Shown piece by piece: positions 9,005 to 17,576 of a stretch of 64,000 bases of DNA. The notes beneath the pieces were generated by a model. The model searched no databases, was not told the origin of the DNA, and worked only from the letters and a program-made list of their open reading frames with translations. The DNA comes from Campylobacterales bacterium (lineage in GTDB: Bacteria; Campylobacterota; Campylobacteria; Campylobacterales; Sulfurimonadaceae), in the NCBI GenBank assembly GCA_026390115.1, contig JAPLGO010000001.1, positions 160,978-224,977 on the forward strand, read 5' to 3'. The position numbers were made by a program, and so were the translations under genes. The stretch's first letter is position 1. Every line of letters starts with the position of its first letter.

Positions 9005-9850
9005 TTAAAATCTGTATTGAACTCCTAGATTTATCCCTTGTATTATGTTTTGAGTAAGGGTTGAAGAGGCCGTTATCGTATTTGTTGTATTTTTAATTGC
9101 CAGAGGCGTTTCATGATTCATAAAAGCGAACTGATAGTTTATAAAAAGTGCCAAATTGCTAAATCCCGTGTCGTAACTTAATCCTGTTTGAGCACCATAT
9201 AACAAAGCACTATCGGCTCCGCTTGTTGCATTTAACATTGGTGGCTTTGTCCAGCTAAGCGTACTTAATCCGCCCAATACGCCGATATAAGGCTCAAATT
9301 GACCCATTCTCATCTTATAATTGATTGTGCCGTAAAGATTTGAAATCGTATTTGTAGTTGAGGCTGCATTCAAATAACTTAAAGTCATAAAAATATTATT
9401 TTCAAAGTTATATCCCGCTTCAAAGATATATCCCATAGCACTTGTTCCAATTGAATTTGTCGTTATGTTTCCTTTTTGGACAGAATGGTCAAACGGAACT
9501 CCTAAAGATGCAAGTGAGCCATTTATAAAATAGTATCCTCCCTTTGAAATTCTTGTTTCTTCTTCGACTGCATGTGAGTCAAATGAAACTACAGCTGCTT
9601 CAGGAAAATAACTTTGAATACTTTGCAATGCAATAATTGCAGATTTGTAGTTTTTAAAAGCACCGGAATATACACTATATTCATCTCCGGATTTGTAAGT
9701 AACTATATTTAGTTCTAACTTTTTTAATTTAGCTTTTATGTATGGCAATTCAGCCTGACTTTTTGTTTTTGTAACTAATACATATTTTGAATCAGCAAAA
9801 ACCGAAGTTGAGAACAATAGAGATATAACAAAAAAATATAATAACTTCAC
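9005..9850 (-). CDS. Outer-membrane beta-barrel protein with N-terminal SPOR-like domain
   Basis: A 281-residue protein. I chose the GTG at 9850: AAAGGG precedes it by 6 bases, whereas the TTG at 9856 abuts the ribosome-binding site. After a signal peptide (LLFSTSVFADS), residues about 20-90 look like a SPOR domain (YVLVTKTKSQAELPYIKAKL, YSVYSGAFKNYKSAIIALQS), a fold that binds denuded peptidoglycan. The rest is a barrel ending in LGVQYRF. The gene is divergent from fliK and has its own sigma-54-like promoter, so it may be expressed with flagellar genes. The name OmpA-like would overreach. Confidence 0.75.
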   Translation of the reverse strand: MKLLYFFVISLLFSTSVFADSKYVLVTKTKSQAELPYIKAKLKKLELNIVTYKSGDEYSVYSGAFKNYKSAIIALQSIQSYFPEAAVVSFDSHAVEEETRISKGGYYFINGSLASLGVPFDHSVQKGNITTNSIGTSAMGYIFEAGYNFENNIFMTLSYLNAASTTNTISNLYGTINYKMRMGQFEPYIGVLGGLSTLSWTKPPMLNATSGADSALLYGAQTGLSYDTGFSNLALFINYQFAFMNHETPLAIKNTTNTITASSTLTQNIIQGINLGVQYRF

Positions 9851-9882
9851 GGGCAACCCTTTCTATGATATTTTGAATTAAT

Positions 9883-9898
9883 AGCACAATTTGTTCCA
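9883..9898 (-). promoter_or_regulatory. Sigma-54 promoter for the SPOR/barrel gene
   Basis: On the minus strand the sequence is TGGAACAAATTGTGCT, with GG and GC at the spacing of the -24/-12 consensus TGGCACGNNNNTTGCW. The predicted transcript start is near 9872, about 20 bases before the GTG start. It is back-to-back with the fliK promoter. Confidence 0.6.
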
Positions 9899-9904
9899 AT
9901 GTTT

Positions 9905-9920
9905 TGGAATAAAAAATGCT
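9905..9920 (+). promoter_or_regulatory. Sigma-54 promoter for the fliK operon
   Basis: TGGAATAAAAAATGCT has the -24 GG and -12 GC elements at the correct spacing for RpoN. It lies 37 bases before the fliK ATG at 9958. Hook genes in Campylobacter and Helicobacter are known to be RpoN-dependent, with FlgR as activator, which supports the call. Confidence 0.7.
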
Positions 9921-9957
9921 AATACAGATATATAACCTTTTGTCATATGGAGATAAA

Positions 9958-11676
9958 ATGATTTCATTAGATATAAAAACAAAAAATAGTTCATCATCAC
10001 CCATAAGTTTAGTGACAAAAGAAGATAAATCGAAGCTGTCGTTCTCTGAACTTTTAAAGGGGATAAGCACTAAGAAAGAGACTCAATCTATTCAAAACGG
10101 AGCTTTAGTTTTATCTCTATCGAGTGAAGAAAAAGATATAAATAGCACAAAATCATCCACAAAAACCGAAACATTGGCATCACTGCTTAAAAACAAAAAT
10201 GTACAAATGGCAGAATCGAAAGTAGAGTTAAAAGAAGCATCTGTGCCCTTTGAATTAAACCCAAAAATAACCTCAACACTAAGTAAAGAGGAGTTCAGAA
10301 TTTTGGTAAAAGATGCCAAAGAGTATCTGAAATCTAAAATTATAGAGAGTGACGATTATAAAAAATCCGAAATAAAAGAACTTCCAAAAACACTCAAAGG
10401 TCTGGCTGAAGTAGGCAAAAAGTTTGGTATAAATATTAGTAAAATAACAATTGAAGATGTTCGTCCGGAGGTAAAAACTAATAAACCGGATGCCACTTCC
10501 ATTCTCAGGACTGCAAAAGAGAGTCCGTCTCAAGAGATTCAGCCAGCCAAAGCAGTAATAAAAGAACCTTTAAAAGAGGCACTTAAGACAGAAACACTAA
10601 ATACCAAAACAGCCGTCAAAGAGAGTGCAACTGCAGAAGTTCCACTTCCAAAAACAGCCGTCAAAGAGAGTGCAACTGTAGAAATTCCACTTCCAAAGAC
10701 AGCCGTCAAAGAGACTCCAAAAGAGAGTACAGCTGCAGAAGTTCCACAAACTAAAGAGATAATAGCAGAAGCTTTTGATATTAAAGAAAAAAAAGTAAAA
10801 GCTCCGCAAACCAAAGAACTCAAAGCTGAAATTAAAAATGATAATGATGTGGCTCAATCTGACAAAATAGTAACCATAGAAGAGCCTAAGACAAAAGTTG
10901 CACCTCTTTTAAAAACCTTGGCACCGGCAGAACATACAACAGAGCAACTGGTTCAGGCTAAATCCGGCGGAACACTGAAAGTTGAAGAAAAAATCACTAA
11001 AAACAGAGCGGATGAGACTCTAAAATCACTTCTGAGTGGAGAAAAACCGACGCAAAGTTTATCTGCGCTTGCCGGTAATATCTCTGTTTCTGCTGCAAGA
11101 ATAGTAGAATCTAGCAATCCAACTGAATCTAAAAGTCAATCCGAAAACTCATTTGAAAAACTTTTAGTCGGCGACACAGAATCAAAAGTTGATAGCTCCC
11201 AAAACACAAAGCTGGATGGATTGAGCGTACATAAAGCCGATAGCCTTGAAGTAAAGATTAACGAAGCCAAGCAGATGATAAAATATCTCTCAGCAGATGT
11301 TAAAACTGTAATAGAGGATTACAAAGCGCCCTTCACAAGAGTTAAAGTGCAACTCAATCCGGAAAAATTCGGCGATGTAGAGTTGACGGTAGTGCAAAGA
11401 GGTAGCAATTTACATGTCAATATCAGCTCAAATTCAACCGCAATCAATACCCTCTCAGCGAATATAATGGAGTTAAAAACACAGTTAAATAATAGTGGAA
11501 TAAATAATGCTACATTAAATTTTAGTAACAGCTCTGACAACTCTGCTTCAAGCCAGCAGCAAGGGCAAAAACAACAGCAAAATGAGGCTCATAAAGAGTA
11601 TAACTATTTTGAGAATGATGAAAAAAATGAAGAGATTTTAAGCTCTTTAGAGATAATCGTTCCTAGATACATATAA
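9958..11676 (+). CDS. fliK: Flagellar hook-length control protein FliK
   Basis: The protein has 572 residues from the ATG at 9958, which has GGAG 5 bases upstream; the longer ORF start at 9916 lies inside the sigma-54 promoter. FliK measures hook length and switches the export apparatus from hook to filament substrates. The long N-terminal part is charged and low in complexity, with tandem KTAVKESATAEVPLP repeats near residues 218-255. The C-terminal flg_hook domain is clear (RVKVQLNPEKFGDVELTVVQ, then a LNNSGINNATLNFS segment), followed by a Gln-rich tail. It is first in fliK-flgD-flgE-flgE. Confidence 0.9.
   Translation: MISLDIKTKNSSSSPISLVTKEDKSKLSFSELLKGISTKKETQSIQNGALVLSLSSEEKDINSTKSSTKTETLASLLKNKNVQMAESKVELKEASVPFELNPKITSTLSKEEFRILVKDAKEYLKSKIIESDDYKKSEIKELPKTLKGLAEVGKKFGINISKITIEDVRPEVKTNKPDATSILRTAKESPSQEIQPAKAVIKEPLKEALKTETLNTKTAVKESATAEVPLPKTAVKESATVEIPLPKTAVKETPKESTAAEVPQTKEIIAEAFDIKEKKVKAPQTKELKAEIKNDNDVAQSDKIVTIEEPKTKVAPLLKTLAPAEHTTEQLVQAKSGGTLKVEEKITKNRADETLKSLLSGEKPTQSLSALAGNISVSAARIVESSNPTESKSQSENSFEKLLVGDTESKVDSSQNTKLDGLSVHKADSLEVKINEAKQMIKYLSADVKTVIEDYKAPFTRVKVQLNPEKFGDVELTVVQRGSNLHVNISSNSTAINTLSANIMELKTQLNNSGINNATLNFSNSSDNSASSQQQGQKQQQNEAHKEYNYFENDEKNEEILSSLEIIVPRYI
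10609..10715 (+). repeat. 45-bp tandem repeats inside fliK
   Basis: Two nearly identical 45-base units start at 10609 and 10654, each beginning ACAGCCGTCAAAGAGAGTGC, and a partial third begins at 10699. They encode TAVKESATAEVPLPK. They lie in the region that sets ruler length in FliK, so copy-number change could alter hook length. Confidence 0.85.
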
Positions 11677-11689
11677 AGGACATACTAGA

Positions 11690-12370
11690 ATGGCAATCAC
11701 ACCAACCGGACAAAATGCCGCAACAGTAGCTACCACAGCAGCAACATCTACTACCGCAGCAGCAATAGCAAAAGATCAAAGTGCTTTAGGAAAAGATGAT
11801 TTTATGAAACTTCTTTTAACAGAACTTCAATATCAAGATCCAACCGCACCTATGGATAGTGAGAAAATTTTAACTCAAACCTCTCAGCTGGCAACTTTAG
11901 AATCTTCTGATAAAACGAATACAGCTTTAACAAACTTAACAAAAGCACTAGGAAGTACTCAACAGTTCTCTACTATTGCAGCTATTGGAAAAACAGCTGA
12001 TTTAGGGAGTGATGCCATAACTTATGATAAGGGAACTGCTTCTAAATTTGAGGTCTATTTTCCGAATGCCGTTCAAAAAGGTACAGTAGATATTACGGAT
12101 GGGAGTGGCAATAAAGTTGGAGCACTCGATGTCGGTACTAATCCCGCCGGTGTTTATCAATTCACTTGGGATGGAAAAGATGTTGCAGGGAATGTTGCAG
12201 CCAGTGGCATCTATCATGTTAACGCAAGCTATAGTGACCCTGCTGGAAACCCTTTAACAACAAGGCTTGGTGCCTACCCTATAGAATCAGTTAAATTTGA
12301 TCAGGGGAATACTCTTCTGAAAGTTGGTTCAAATTATGTACCTCTTGCAAATGTTGTAGAAGTTTACTAA
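11690..12370 (+). CDS. flgD: Flagellar hook-capping protein FlgD
   Basis: A 226-residue scaffold protein that caps the growing hook and allows FlgE to polymerise. The N-terminal FlgD signature is clear (LGKDDFMKLLLTELQYQDPT, then a SQLATLES segment). It is followed by the FLG/Ig-like fold (GTVDITDGSGNKVG, YQFTWDGKDVAGN) and a C-terminal SH3-like strand. AAGGA precedes the ATG, 13 bases after fliK. The following gene starts 16 bases downstream, so the genes form one operon. Confidence 0.95.
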   Translation: MAITPTGQNAATVATTAATSTTAAAIAKDQSALGKDDFMKLLLTELQYQDPTAPMDSEKILTQTSQLATLESSDKTNTALTNLTKALGSTQQFSTIAAIGKTADLGSDAITYDKGTASKFEVYFPNAVQKGTVDITDGSGNKVGALDVGTNPAGVYQFTWDGKDVAGNVAASGIYHVNASYSDPAGNPLTTRLGAYPIESVKFDQGNTLLKVGSNYVPLANVVEVY

Positions 12371-12386
12371 ATAAGGGAATTTCACT

Positions 12387-13640
12387 ATGATGACGCAAGC
12401 CTTTTATACCGGAATCTCTTCTCTTCAAAGTAACCAAACAGCCATAGATGTAATATCTGATAATTTGGCGAATGTAAGTACAAATGGGTTTCGTGGATAT
12501 AGTGCAGAATTTTCATCACTCTTTGAAAATGCACTCAACTCTACATCTGCCAACTCAAATGATCAAGTTGGAGTTGGTACAAGAATATCAGCAACAACCA
12601 TGAATATGCAAAATGGTTCTGCGATACTCACAGAAAGAAATACAGATTTGGCAATTAGCGGGGATGGATGGTTTGGAGTGCAGTCGTCCGGTACACCTTT
12701 ATACACCCGTGACGGAAGTTTCTCTTTTGATGCCAATGATAATTTGGTAACGGGTGACGGTTTTCATGTTTTGGGAACTATGGGCGGAAATATCTCTAAC
12801 AACACGCTTACTAAAACACTAGGTGAAGTACCGCTAAATAGTGCAGCATCTCAAGAAAAACTCCAATTTCCAAAATATTTAACCTATCCTGCCCAACCGA
12901 CAACAAATGCAAAATTCTTTGCTAATCTGGGTCTCGGAACAGATATGATACCTGTTGGTGCCGGAATTGTTGATTCAAAAGGAAATAAAAACAATTTGCA
13001 ATTGGAGTTTACTAAAAGTGCTACACAAACTCCTCCGGGAAGTCAATGGGATGTAGTCGCAACTACAAAATCATCAGATGGGTTAACCACATTTGATACC
13101 AAAAAAGGAAGTGTAAGCTTTGGCGAAACTGGTGATTTACTCTCAACTACGCTTACAACTATTGATAACAACGGTACAAATGTTGCGATTGATTTGGGTA
13201 GTGGATATGGTGGGGTTGTTACAACGAACGGAATTTACAAGTCGGGCTCAAGTATTGTAGATGGAACAGTCGGCGGAGATCTTGAAGGTTATTCGATTAA
13301 CAAAAACGGAGAAGTTTTGGCTGCTTTTACAAACGGTCTGCAAAGCAGTGTCGGAAAAATTGCCGTCTATCATTTTCAAAATGATCAAGGCTTAGACAGA
13401 GTAAGCGGAACAAGATTTTCAGAATCTTCTAATAGCGGGAAAGCAATATTTTTTAAGGATGCAAACGGCAAAGACACTCTTGGCGCAAATATAATGAACT
13501 TTAAACTAGAGGGTTCAAATGTTCAAATGAGCACAGGGTTAACAGATTTAATAATACATCAAAAAGCGTATGACGCTAGTTCAAAATGTGTAACCACAGC
13601 AGACCAAATGATACAAAAAGCTTTAAGCATGCACAAATAA
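12387..13640 (+). CDS. Flagellar hook-basal body protein, shorter FlgE-type paralogue
   Basis: A 417-residue flagellar rod/hook family protein. The N-terminal motif (GISSLQSNQTAIDVISDNLA, NVSTNGF) and the C-terminal helix (DLIIHQKAYDASSKCVTTAD) are the D0 ends that build the axial structure. The middle carries FlgE-like D1 strands. Many Campylobacterota have two hook-type genes, and this is the smaller one next to flgD. It may form a hook-rod segment or an early hook section. The start may be either of two adjacent ATGs. Confidence 0.88.
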   Translation: MMTQAFYTGISSLQSNQTAIDVISDNLANVSTNGFRGYSAEFSSLFENALNSTSANSNDQVGVGTRISATTMNMQNGSAILTERNTDLAISGDGWFGVQSSGTPLYTRDGSFSFDANDNLVTGDGFHVLGTMGGNISNNTLTKTLGEVPLNSAASQEKLQFPKYLTYPAQPTTNAKFFANLGLGTDMIPVGAGIVDSKGNKNNLQLEFTKSATQTPPGSQWDVVATTKSSDGLTTFDTKKGSVSFGETGDLLSTTLTTIDNNGTNVAIDLGSGYGGVVTTNGIYKSGSSIVDGTVGGDLEGYSINKNGEVLAAFTNGLQSSVGKIAVYHFQNDQGLDRVSGTRFSESSNSGKAIFFKDANGKDTLGANIMNFKLEGSNVQMSTGLTDLIIHQKAYDASSKCVTTADQMIQKALSMHK

Positions 13641-13650
13641 ATAGATAACT

Positions 13651-13666
13651 TGGAACGCTAAATGCT
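13651..13666 (+). promoter_or_regulatory. Sigma-54 promoter for the large flgE
   Basis: TGGAACGCTAAATGCT keeps GG and GC at the -24/-12 spacing and also the G at position 7. It begins 11 bases after the upstream stop codon and implies an untranslated leader of about 110 bases before flgE. Confidence 0.7.
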
Positions 13667-13725
13667 CAATACATATACCATAAAATAAAAATTCTAAAAG
13701 CTTAGCTTCAGTCGTATCAGCGGCC

Positions 13726-13759
13726 CTAGCAAAATAAAAGGGACTGGTTCCTTTTACTT
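13726..13759 (+). promoter_or_regulatory. Leader hairpin upstream of flgE
   Basis: Within the flgE leader, AAAAGGGA and TTCCTTTT can pair (8 bp with one G-U) around a CTGG loop, just before an AT-rich spacer and the AAGGA ribosome-binding site. It could stabilise the mRNA or modulate hook translation. No T-run directly follows it, so a terminator is less likely. Confidence 0.35.
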
Positions 13760-13786
13760 ATTAAATAAAAATGAAAAGGATTTAAA

Positions 13787-15922
13787 ATGTTAAAATCACT
13801 TTATTCTGGCATCTCAGGGCTGCAATCACATCAAGTTGCAATGGATGTTGAATCAAATAATATTGCCAATGTAAACACAACAGGTTTTAAATACTCTCGT
13901 GCTAACTTTTCAGATCTGTTGGCTCAGACTCAAGCAATCGCTACAGCTCCTCAGGGTTCATTAGGCGGTAAAAATTCCGTACAGATAGGGCTAGGCTCTA
14001 CTATAAGCTCTATGACACGCATATTCTCTCAAGGTTCAATTCAAAATTCTGACAAAAATACGGATGTTGCTATTCAAGGGGATGGATTTTTTATAATCTC
14101 TCCTGATAACGGCAGCACATACAAATATACCAGAGCGGGCGACTTTAAATTTGACGCCGGCGGAAATTTTGTTGATAATAACGGTTTTATCGCGCAAGGT
14201 TGGCTTAGAGATAGTGCAACCGGCAAAGTGGATTCAACCAATCCTATTAAAAGCATAAATATAGCACCTGGACTCACAACCCCTGCCAGTCCTAGCCATG
14301 AAGTTGTACTAAAAGCAAACCTTGACTCAGGAACACAAGTTGAGACTTTTTCTCCGGCCTATGAAGTTGCTTCAGGTACTCCGCCCAGCATAACGACTCC
14401 TGGTTCCAGTGACGGAATAGATGCGGCAGGAAATCCTGTACCATCAGGCGATGTAGGAGTTATGTTTAATGAATCCGGAGCAGCTTTCAGTCTTCAAAAA
14501 GATCAAGGTGTCTGGGCTTCATTTTTAAGTTCTCAAAAAAATGGTGTCGGTGTAGTTCAAGGCGGTGCCGGAGAGCTGAATTTAACATTTACACTTGATG
14601 ACGGGACAACTAAACTGATTACAACAACCGGTGGGGACCCGTTAAACACAGCAGCAGTAAATGGAAATAGATTCACAGCAGCAATTAATGCCCAAACTTC
14701 TGTAACCGGAGTAACAGCTACATACGATATAGCCAATAATAAAATTAATTTAACAAATACTAACAGTAGCGATTCAACATCGCATAATATAAATGTAACT
14801 GCCGGTAATGCAAACAGCGGTGTTACATCCGGTTCAGTTATAACTGCTTATAAATACCAGTATGACCCAGCGGTTGTCTCAACGGCAACAGGGATTGATA
14901 AAAAATTTACTACCCTCTCTGATTTACGATATGCGATGGAGAAGCAGGCACGTGCTGATGGCGGTGGCGTTGCCGGTGCCGGTAATAACATAGAGATTAA
15001 AGTAAATGCGCAAGGGAAGTTTGAGATAACAAATCCTGGCGGTGGTGCTAATGATTATGATATGAATCTAAAGGTTACGGCATACTCTGCTGTGGGTATT
15101 ACCGATAATACGCGTTTCAGTAGAAATATGGAAGCAATGAATGCTGTTTTACCGGCTGGAAGTGGCGGTAAAGCGTATTCTCAAGGTTTTAATGCTGCAA
15201 CACACTCTAGCAGTATAGATGTTTATGATTCGCTTGGCTCTAAGCATACACTACGAATGGAGTTTAGAAAGACAGCAGTTGATGTAGCAACAGGCAGTAC
15301 ATGGGACATGAAAATTACTGTTCCGGAACCGGCTACCATTAATACAATTGCACCCTACAATGAAAAAACCGGTTCAATTCGTTTTAATAATGATGGTTCA
15401 TTATCAACCTATAATCCGCCAAATGTTTCATTTTCAGGAAATAACGGTTCAGCACCAAACCAGCAGGTAAGTCTCAGTTTCGGTACTCCCAATTCATTTG
15501 ACGGTATGACAAGTTTTGACTCTACATCGTCAACATCGGGTATATCTCAAGATGGTTATACAGGTGGGGATTTAGTAGGAATTAGAATAGATCAAAGCGG
15601 TACTTTAATTGGTTCATTTTCAAATGGTCGCTCATTTGGTCTTGCTCAGATTGCCATGGCCAAATTTACAAATAATGAAGGGCTTGGAACTGAAGGGGGA
15701 AATGTATTTACCCAGTCTGCAAACTCCGGTGAACCGATTATCGGTACAGCGGCAACTGCAGGGCGTGGATTTATCCAATCTTCCGCATTGGAAGCTTCCA
15801 ATGTGGATTTATCTCGTGCCTTGACACAGCTTATTATAATTCAAAGAGGATATCAGGCAAACGGTAAAACAATTACCACTGCGGATCAGCTTCTTCAAAC
15901 TTTAATCGGATTGAAAAACTAG
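13787..15922 (+). CDS. flgE: Flagellar hook protein FlgE (large form)
   Basis: A 711-residue main hook subunit; Campylobacterota hook proteins are unusually long. The D0/D1 signature is present at both ends (GISGLQSHQVAMDVESNNIA, NVNTTGF; C-terminal LTQLIIIQRGYQANGKTITT). The centre (about residues 190-480) is an expanded Ser/Thr/Gly-rich region that would form the exposed D2-D4 domains. It is preceded by AAGGA and its own sigma-54-like promoter, so it can be transcribed separately from fliK-flgD. Confidence 0.94.
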   Translation: MLKSLYSGISGLQSHQVAMDVESNNIANVNTTGFKYSRANFSDLLAQTQAIATAPQGSLGGKNSVQIGLGSTISSMTRIFSQGSIQNSDKNTDVAIQGDGFFIISPDNGSTYKYTRAGDFKFDAGGNFVDNNGFIAQGWLRDSATGKVDSTNPIKSINIAPGLTTPASPSHEVVLKANLDSGTQVETFSPAYEVASGTPPSITTPGSSDGIDAAGNPVPSGDVGVMFNESGAAFSLQKDQGVWASFLSSQKNGVGVVQGGAGELNLTFTLDDGTTKLITTTGGDPLNTAAVNGNRFTAAINAQTSVTGVTATYDIANNKINLTNTNSSDSTSHNINVTAGNANSGVTSGSVITAYKYQYDPAVVSTATGIDKKFTTLSDLRYAMEKQARADGGGVAGAGNNIEIKVNAQGKFEITNPGGGANDYDMNLKVTAYSAVGITDNTRFSRNMEAMNAVLPAGSGGKAYSQGFNAATHSSSIDVYDSLGSKHTLRMEFRKTAVDVATGSTWDMKITVPEPATINTIAPYNEKTGSIRFNNDGSLSTYNPPNVSFSGNNGSAPNQQVSLSFGTPNSFDGMTSFDSTSSTSGISQDGYTGGDLVGIRIDQSGTLIGSFSNGRSFGLAQIAMAKFTNNEGLGTEGGNVFTQSANSGEPIIGTAATAGRGFIQSSALEASNVDLSRALTQLIIIQRGYQANGKTITTADQLLQTLIGLKN

Positions 15923-15949
15923 AACTTTAATAGTTTAATCCATTTTTGC

Positions 15950-15955
15950 TATAAT
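15950..15955 (+). promoter_or_regulatory. Sigma-70 -10 box before purT
   Basis: TATAAT after TTTTTGC, 28 bases before the purT start codon, in the same context as the -10 at 8531. It separates the flagellar operon from the metabolic genes. Confidence 0.6.
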
Positions 15956-15982
15956 TCCTTCATTATTTATGAAGGAATTTTT

Positions 15983-17146
15983 ATGCAATTCTCTGCTCCC
16001 CTCAAATCAAATTCAAAAAAAATTATGTTACTTGGCTCTGGCGAGTTAGGCAAAGAAGTCGTTATCGAGGCTCAAAGATTGGGGCTTGAAGTTATCGCAG
16101 TGGACAGATACCAAAATGCTCCTGCGCACCATGTGGCACACCGCTCTTATGTCATAAACATGCAAGATAAAGATGCTCTCTTAGAGATTATCCGTCGTGA
16201 AAAACCTGACTATATTTTGCCAGAGATTGAAGCTATCAGCATTGCCGCTCTCTTTGAAGCAGAAGCGGAGGGATTTAATGTTATTCCAAATGCCGAAGCA
16301 GTCAATAAGACCATGAACCGTAAAAATATCCGCCGTTTTGCAGCAGAAGAGCTGGGGCTGAAAACAGGTGCGTATGAGTTTGTAAAGACTCTTGATCAGC
16401 TAAAAGCCGCTGCCCAGCGAATGGGCTTTCCTTGTGTTATAAAACCTGTTATGAGCAGCTCAGGACATGGACAGAGTGTGGCAAAAAGTGCTGCCGATAT
16501 AGAAAAATCATGGGAAATGGCAAAAGAGGCAAGAGGCGATTCAAGTGAACTTATCGTGGAAGCCTTTGTTGATTTTGACTATGAAATTGCACTTTTAACA
16601 GCCAGAAACGGAAAAGAGACAGTTTTTTGCGAACCTATAGGGCATGAGCAAAGAGACGGCGATTATGTCTTCTCATGGCAGCCGATGGCGATGAGTGAAG
16701 TTGCAAAACAAAAAGCGCAAGAGATGGCTAAAAAAATCACCGACGGGCTTGGCGGTCAAGGTCTTTTTGGTGTTGAACTTTTTATTAAAGGGGATGAGGT
16801 CTATTTCTCAGAAGTTTCACCTCGCCCACATGACACGGGAATGGTTACGCTTATCACACAATCTCAGAGTGAATTCGCACTTCATTTGAGAGCAGTTTTG
16901 GGACTTCCATTAGGATTCACTTTTTACGGAGACGGTGCAAGTGCCGCTTTTAAATCTGAAACACACAACTTTGCTCCTGTTGTTGAAGTGGATGATTCTC
17001 TTTTTAGCGAAAACAGTTTTGTAAGAATTTTCTCAAAACCAGAAGCACACAAAGGCAGAAGACTGGCCGTTGCACTTGTTTTTGATAAAGTTGACAACGC
17101 ACTTGCCAAAGCAAGAGAACTCATCAAAAAAGTTAAAGACGCGTAG
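15983..17146 (+). CDS. purT: Formate-dependent GAR transformylase PurT
   Basis: A 387-residue ATP-grasp enzyme that uses formate and ATP to formylate glycinamide ribonucleotide in purine synthesis. The N-terminal pre-ATP-grasp fold ([40 protein letters not shown]) is followed by the ATP-grasp domain ([18 protein letters not shown], then [26 protein letters not shown]). Length is normal for PurT, and AAGGA precedes the ATG. It is the first gene of a short run with the YqaA-like membrane protein. Confidence 0.95.
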   Translation: MQFSAPLKSNSKKIMLLGSGELGKEVVIEAQRLGLEVIAVDRYQNAPAHHVAHRSYVINMQDKDALLEIIRREKPDYILPEIEAISIAALFEAEAEGFNVIPNAEAVNKTMNRKNIRRFAAEELGLKTGAYEFVKTLDQLKAAAQRMGFPCVIKPVMSSSGHGQSVAKSAADIEKSWEMAKEARGDSSELIVEAFVDFDYEIALLTARNGKETVFCEPIGHEQRDGDYVFSWQPMAMSEVAKQKAQEMAKKITDGLGGQGLFGVELFIKGDEVYFSEVSPRPHDTGMVTLITQSQSEFALHLRAVLGLPLGFTFYGDGASAAFKSETHNFAPVVEVDDSLFSENSFVRIFSKPEAHKGRRLAVALVFDKVDNALAKARELIKKVKDA

Positions 17147-17161
17147 AATTAATAACTCCAC

Positions 17162-17566
17162 ATGCAAGAATTAGCACTCTTTCTCTCCGCATTTCTTGCA
17201 GCAACTATCTTTCCACTCAGTTCTGAAGCCACTTTTGTGTTGGCCCTCTCGGAGGGTATGAGTATTTCATATGCTCTTACTTTTGCCTCTTTGGGAAATA
17301 TTTTAGCCATAATCCTCAACTACTGGTTTGGTTACTGGCTTAGCGAGAAAACGCAAACTAAACTTGCAAAATCAAAAATCGGTTCTAAAAGCTTAGCTTA
17401 TGGAAGCAAATATGGTTACTTTATTCTACCCTTCACATGGCTTCCGCTTATCGGCGATCCACTCACTCTTGTTGCAGGTGTTATAAGACTCAGATTTGTT
17501 TGGTTTGTTATAATTGCAGGAAGCTTAAGGGTTTTAAGATACTTTTTTTTAGCTCAAATTTTTTAA
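17162..17566 (+). CDS. yqaA: YqaA-family (DedA-like) inner-membrane protein
   Basis: A 134-residue integral membrane protein of the SNARE-associated/VTT (DedA) superfamily. It shows an N-terminal re-entrant segment (FPLSSEATFVLAL), a GNxxG-like helix (LGNILAIILNYWFGYWLSEK), and the F-LPLIGDPLTLVAG motif before the last helices. Family members act as lipid scramblases or transporters, but the substrate here is unknown. It lies 15 bases after purT and 10 before the flavoprotein gene. Confidence 0.8.
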   Translation: MQELALFLSAFLAATIFPLSSEATFVLALSEGMSISYALTFASLGNILAIILNYWFGYWLSEKTQTKLAKSKIGSKSLAYGSKYGYFILPFTWLPLIGDPLTLVAGVIRLRFVWFVIIAGSLRVLRYFFLAQIF

Positions 17567-17576
17567 AGGTTAGTGT

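Noticed and set aside
9916-9957. Upstream ATG of the fliK ORF at 9916
   Set aside because: It lies within the -12 element of the sigma-54 promoter and lacks a ribosome-binding site. The ATG at 9958 has GGAG.
10539-10857. Long minus-strand ORFs (94 and 86 codons) opposite fliK
   Set aside because: Shadows of the fliK repeat region. They show repetitive Ser/Phe/Gly composition, no ribosome-binding site and no protein-like pattern.
15955-15977. Hairpin TTCCTTCAT/ATGAAGGAA with the purT ribosome-binding site in its 3' arm
   Set aside because: The TATAAT -10 at 15950-15955 puts the transcript start near 15962, so the 5' arm would not be transcribed. Probably a chance palindrome.
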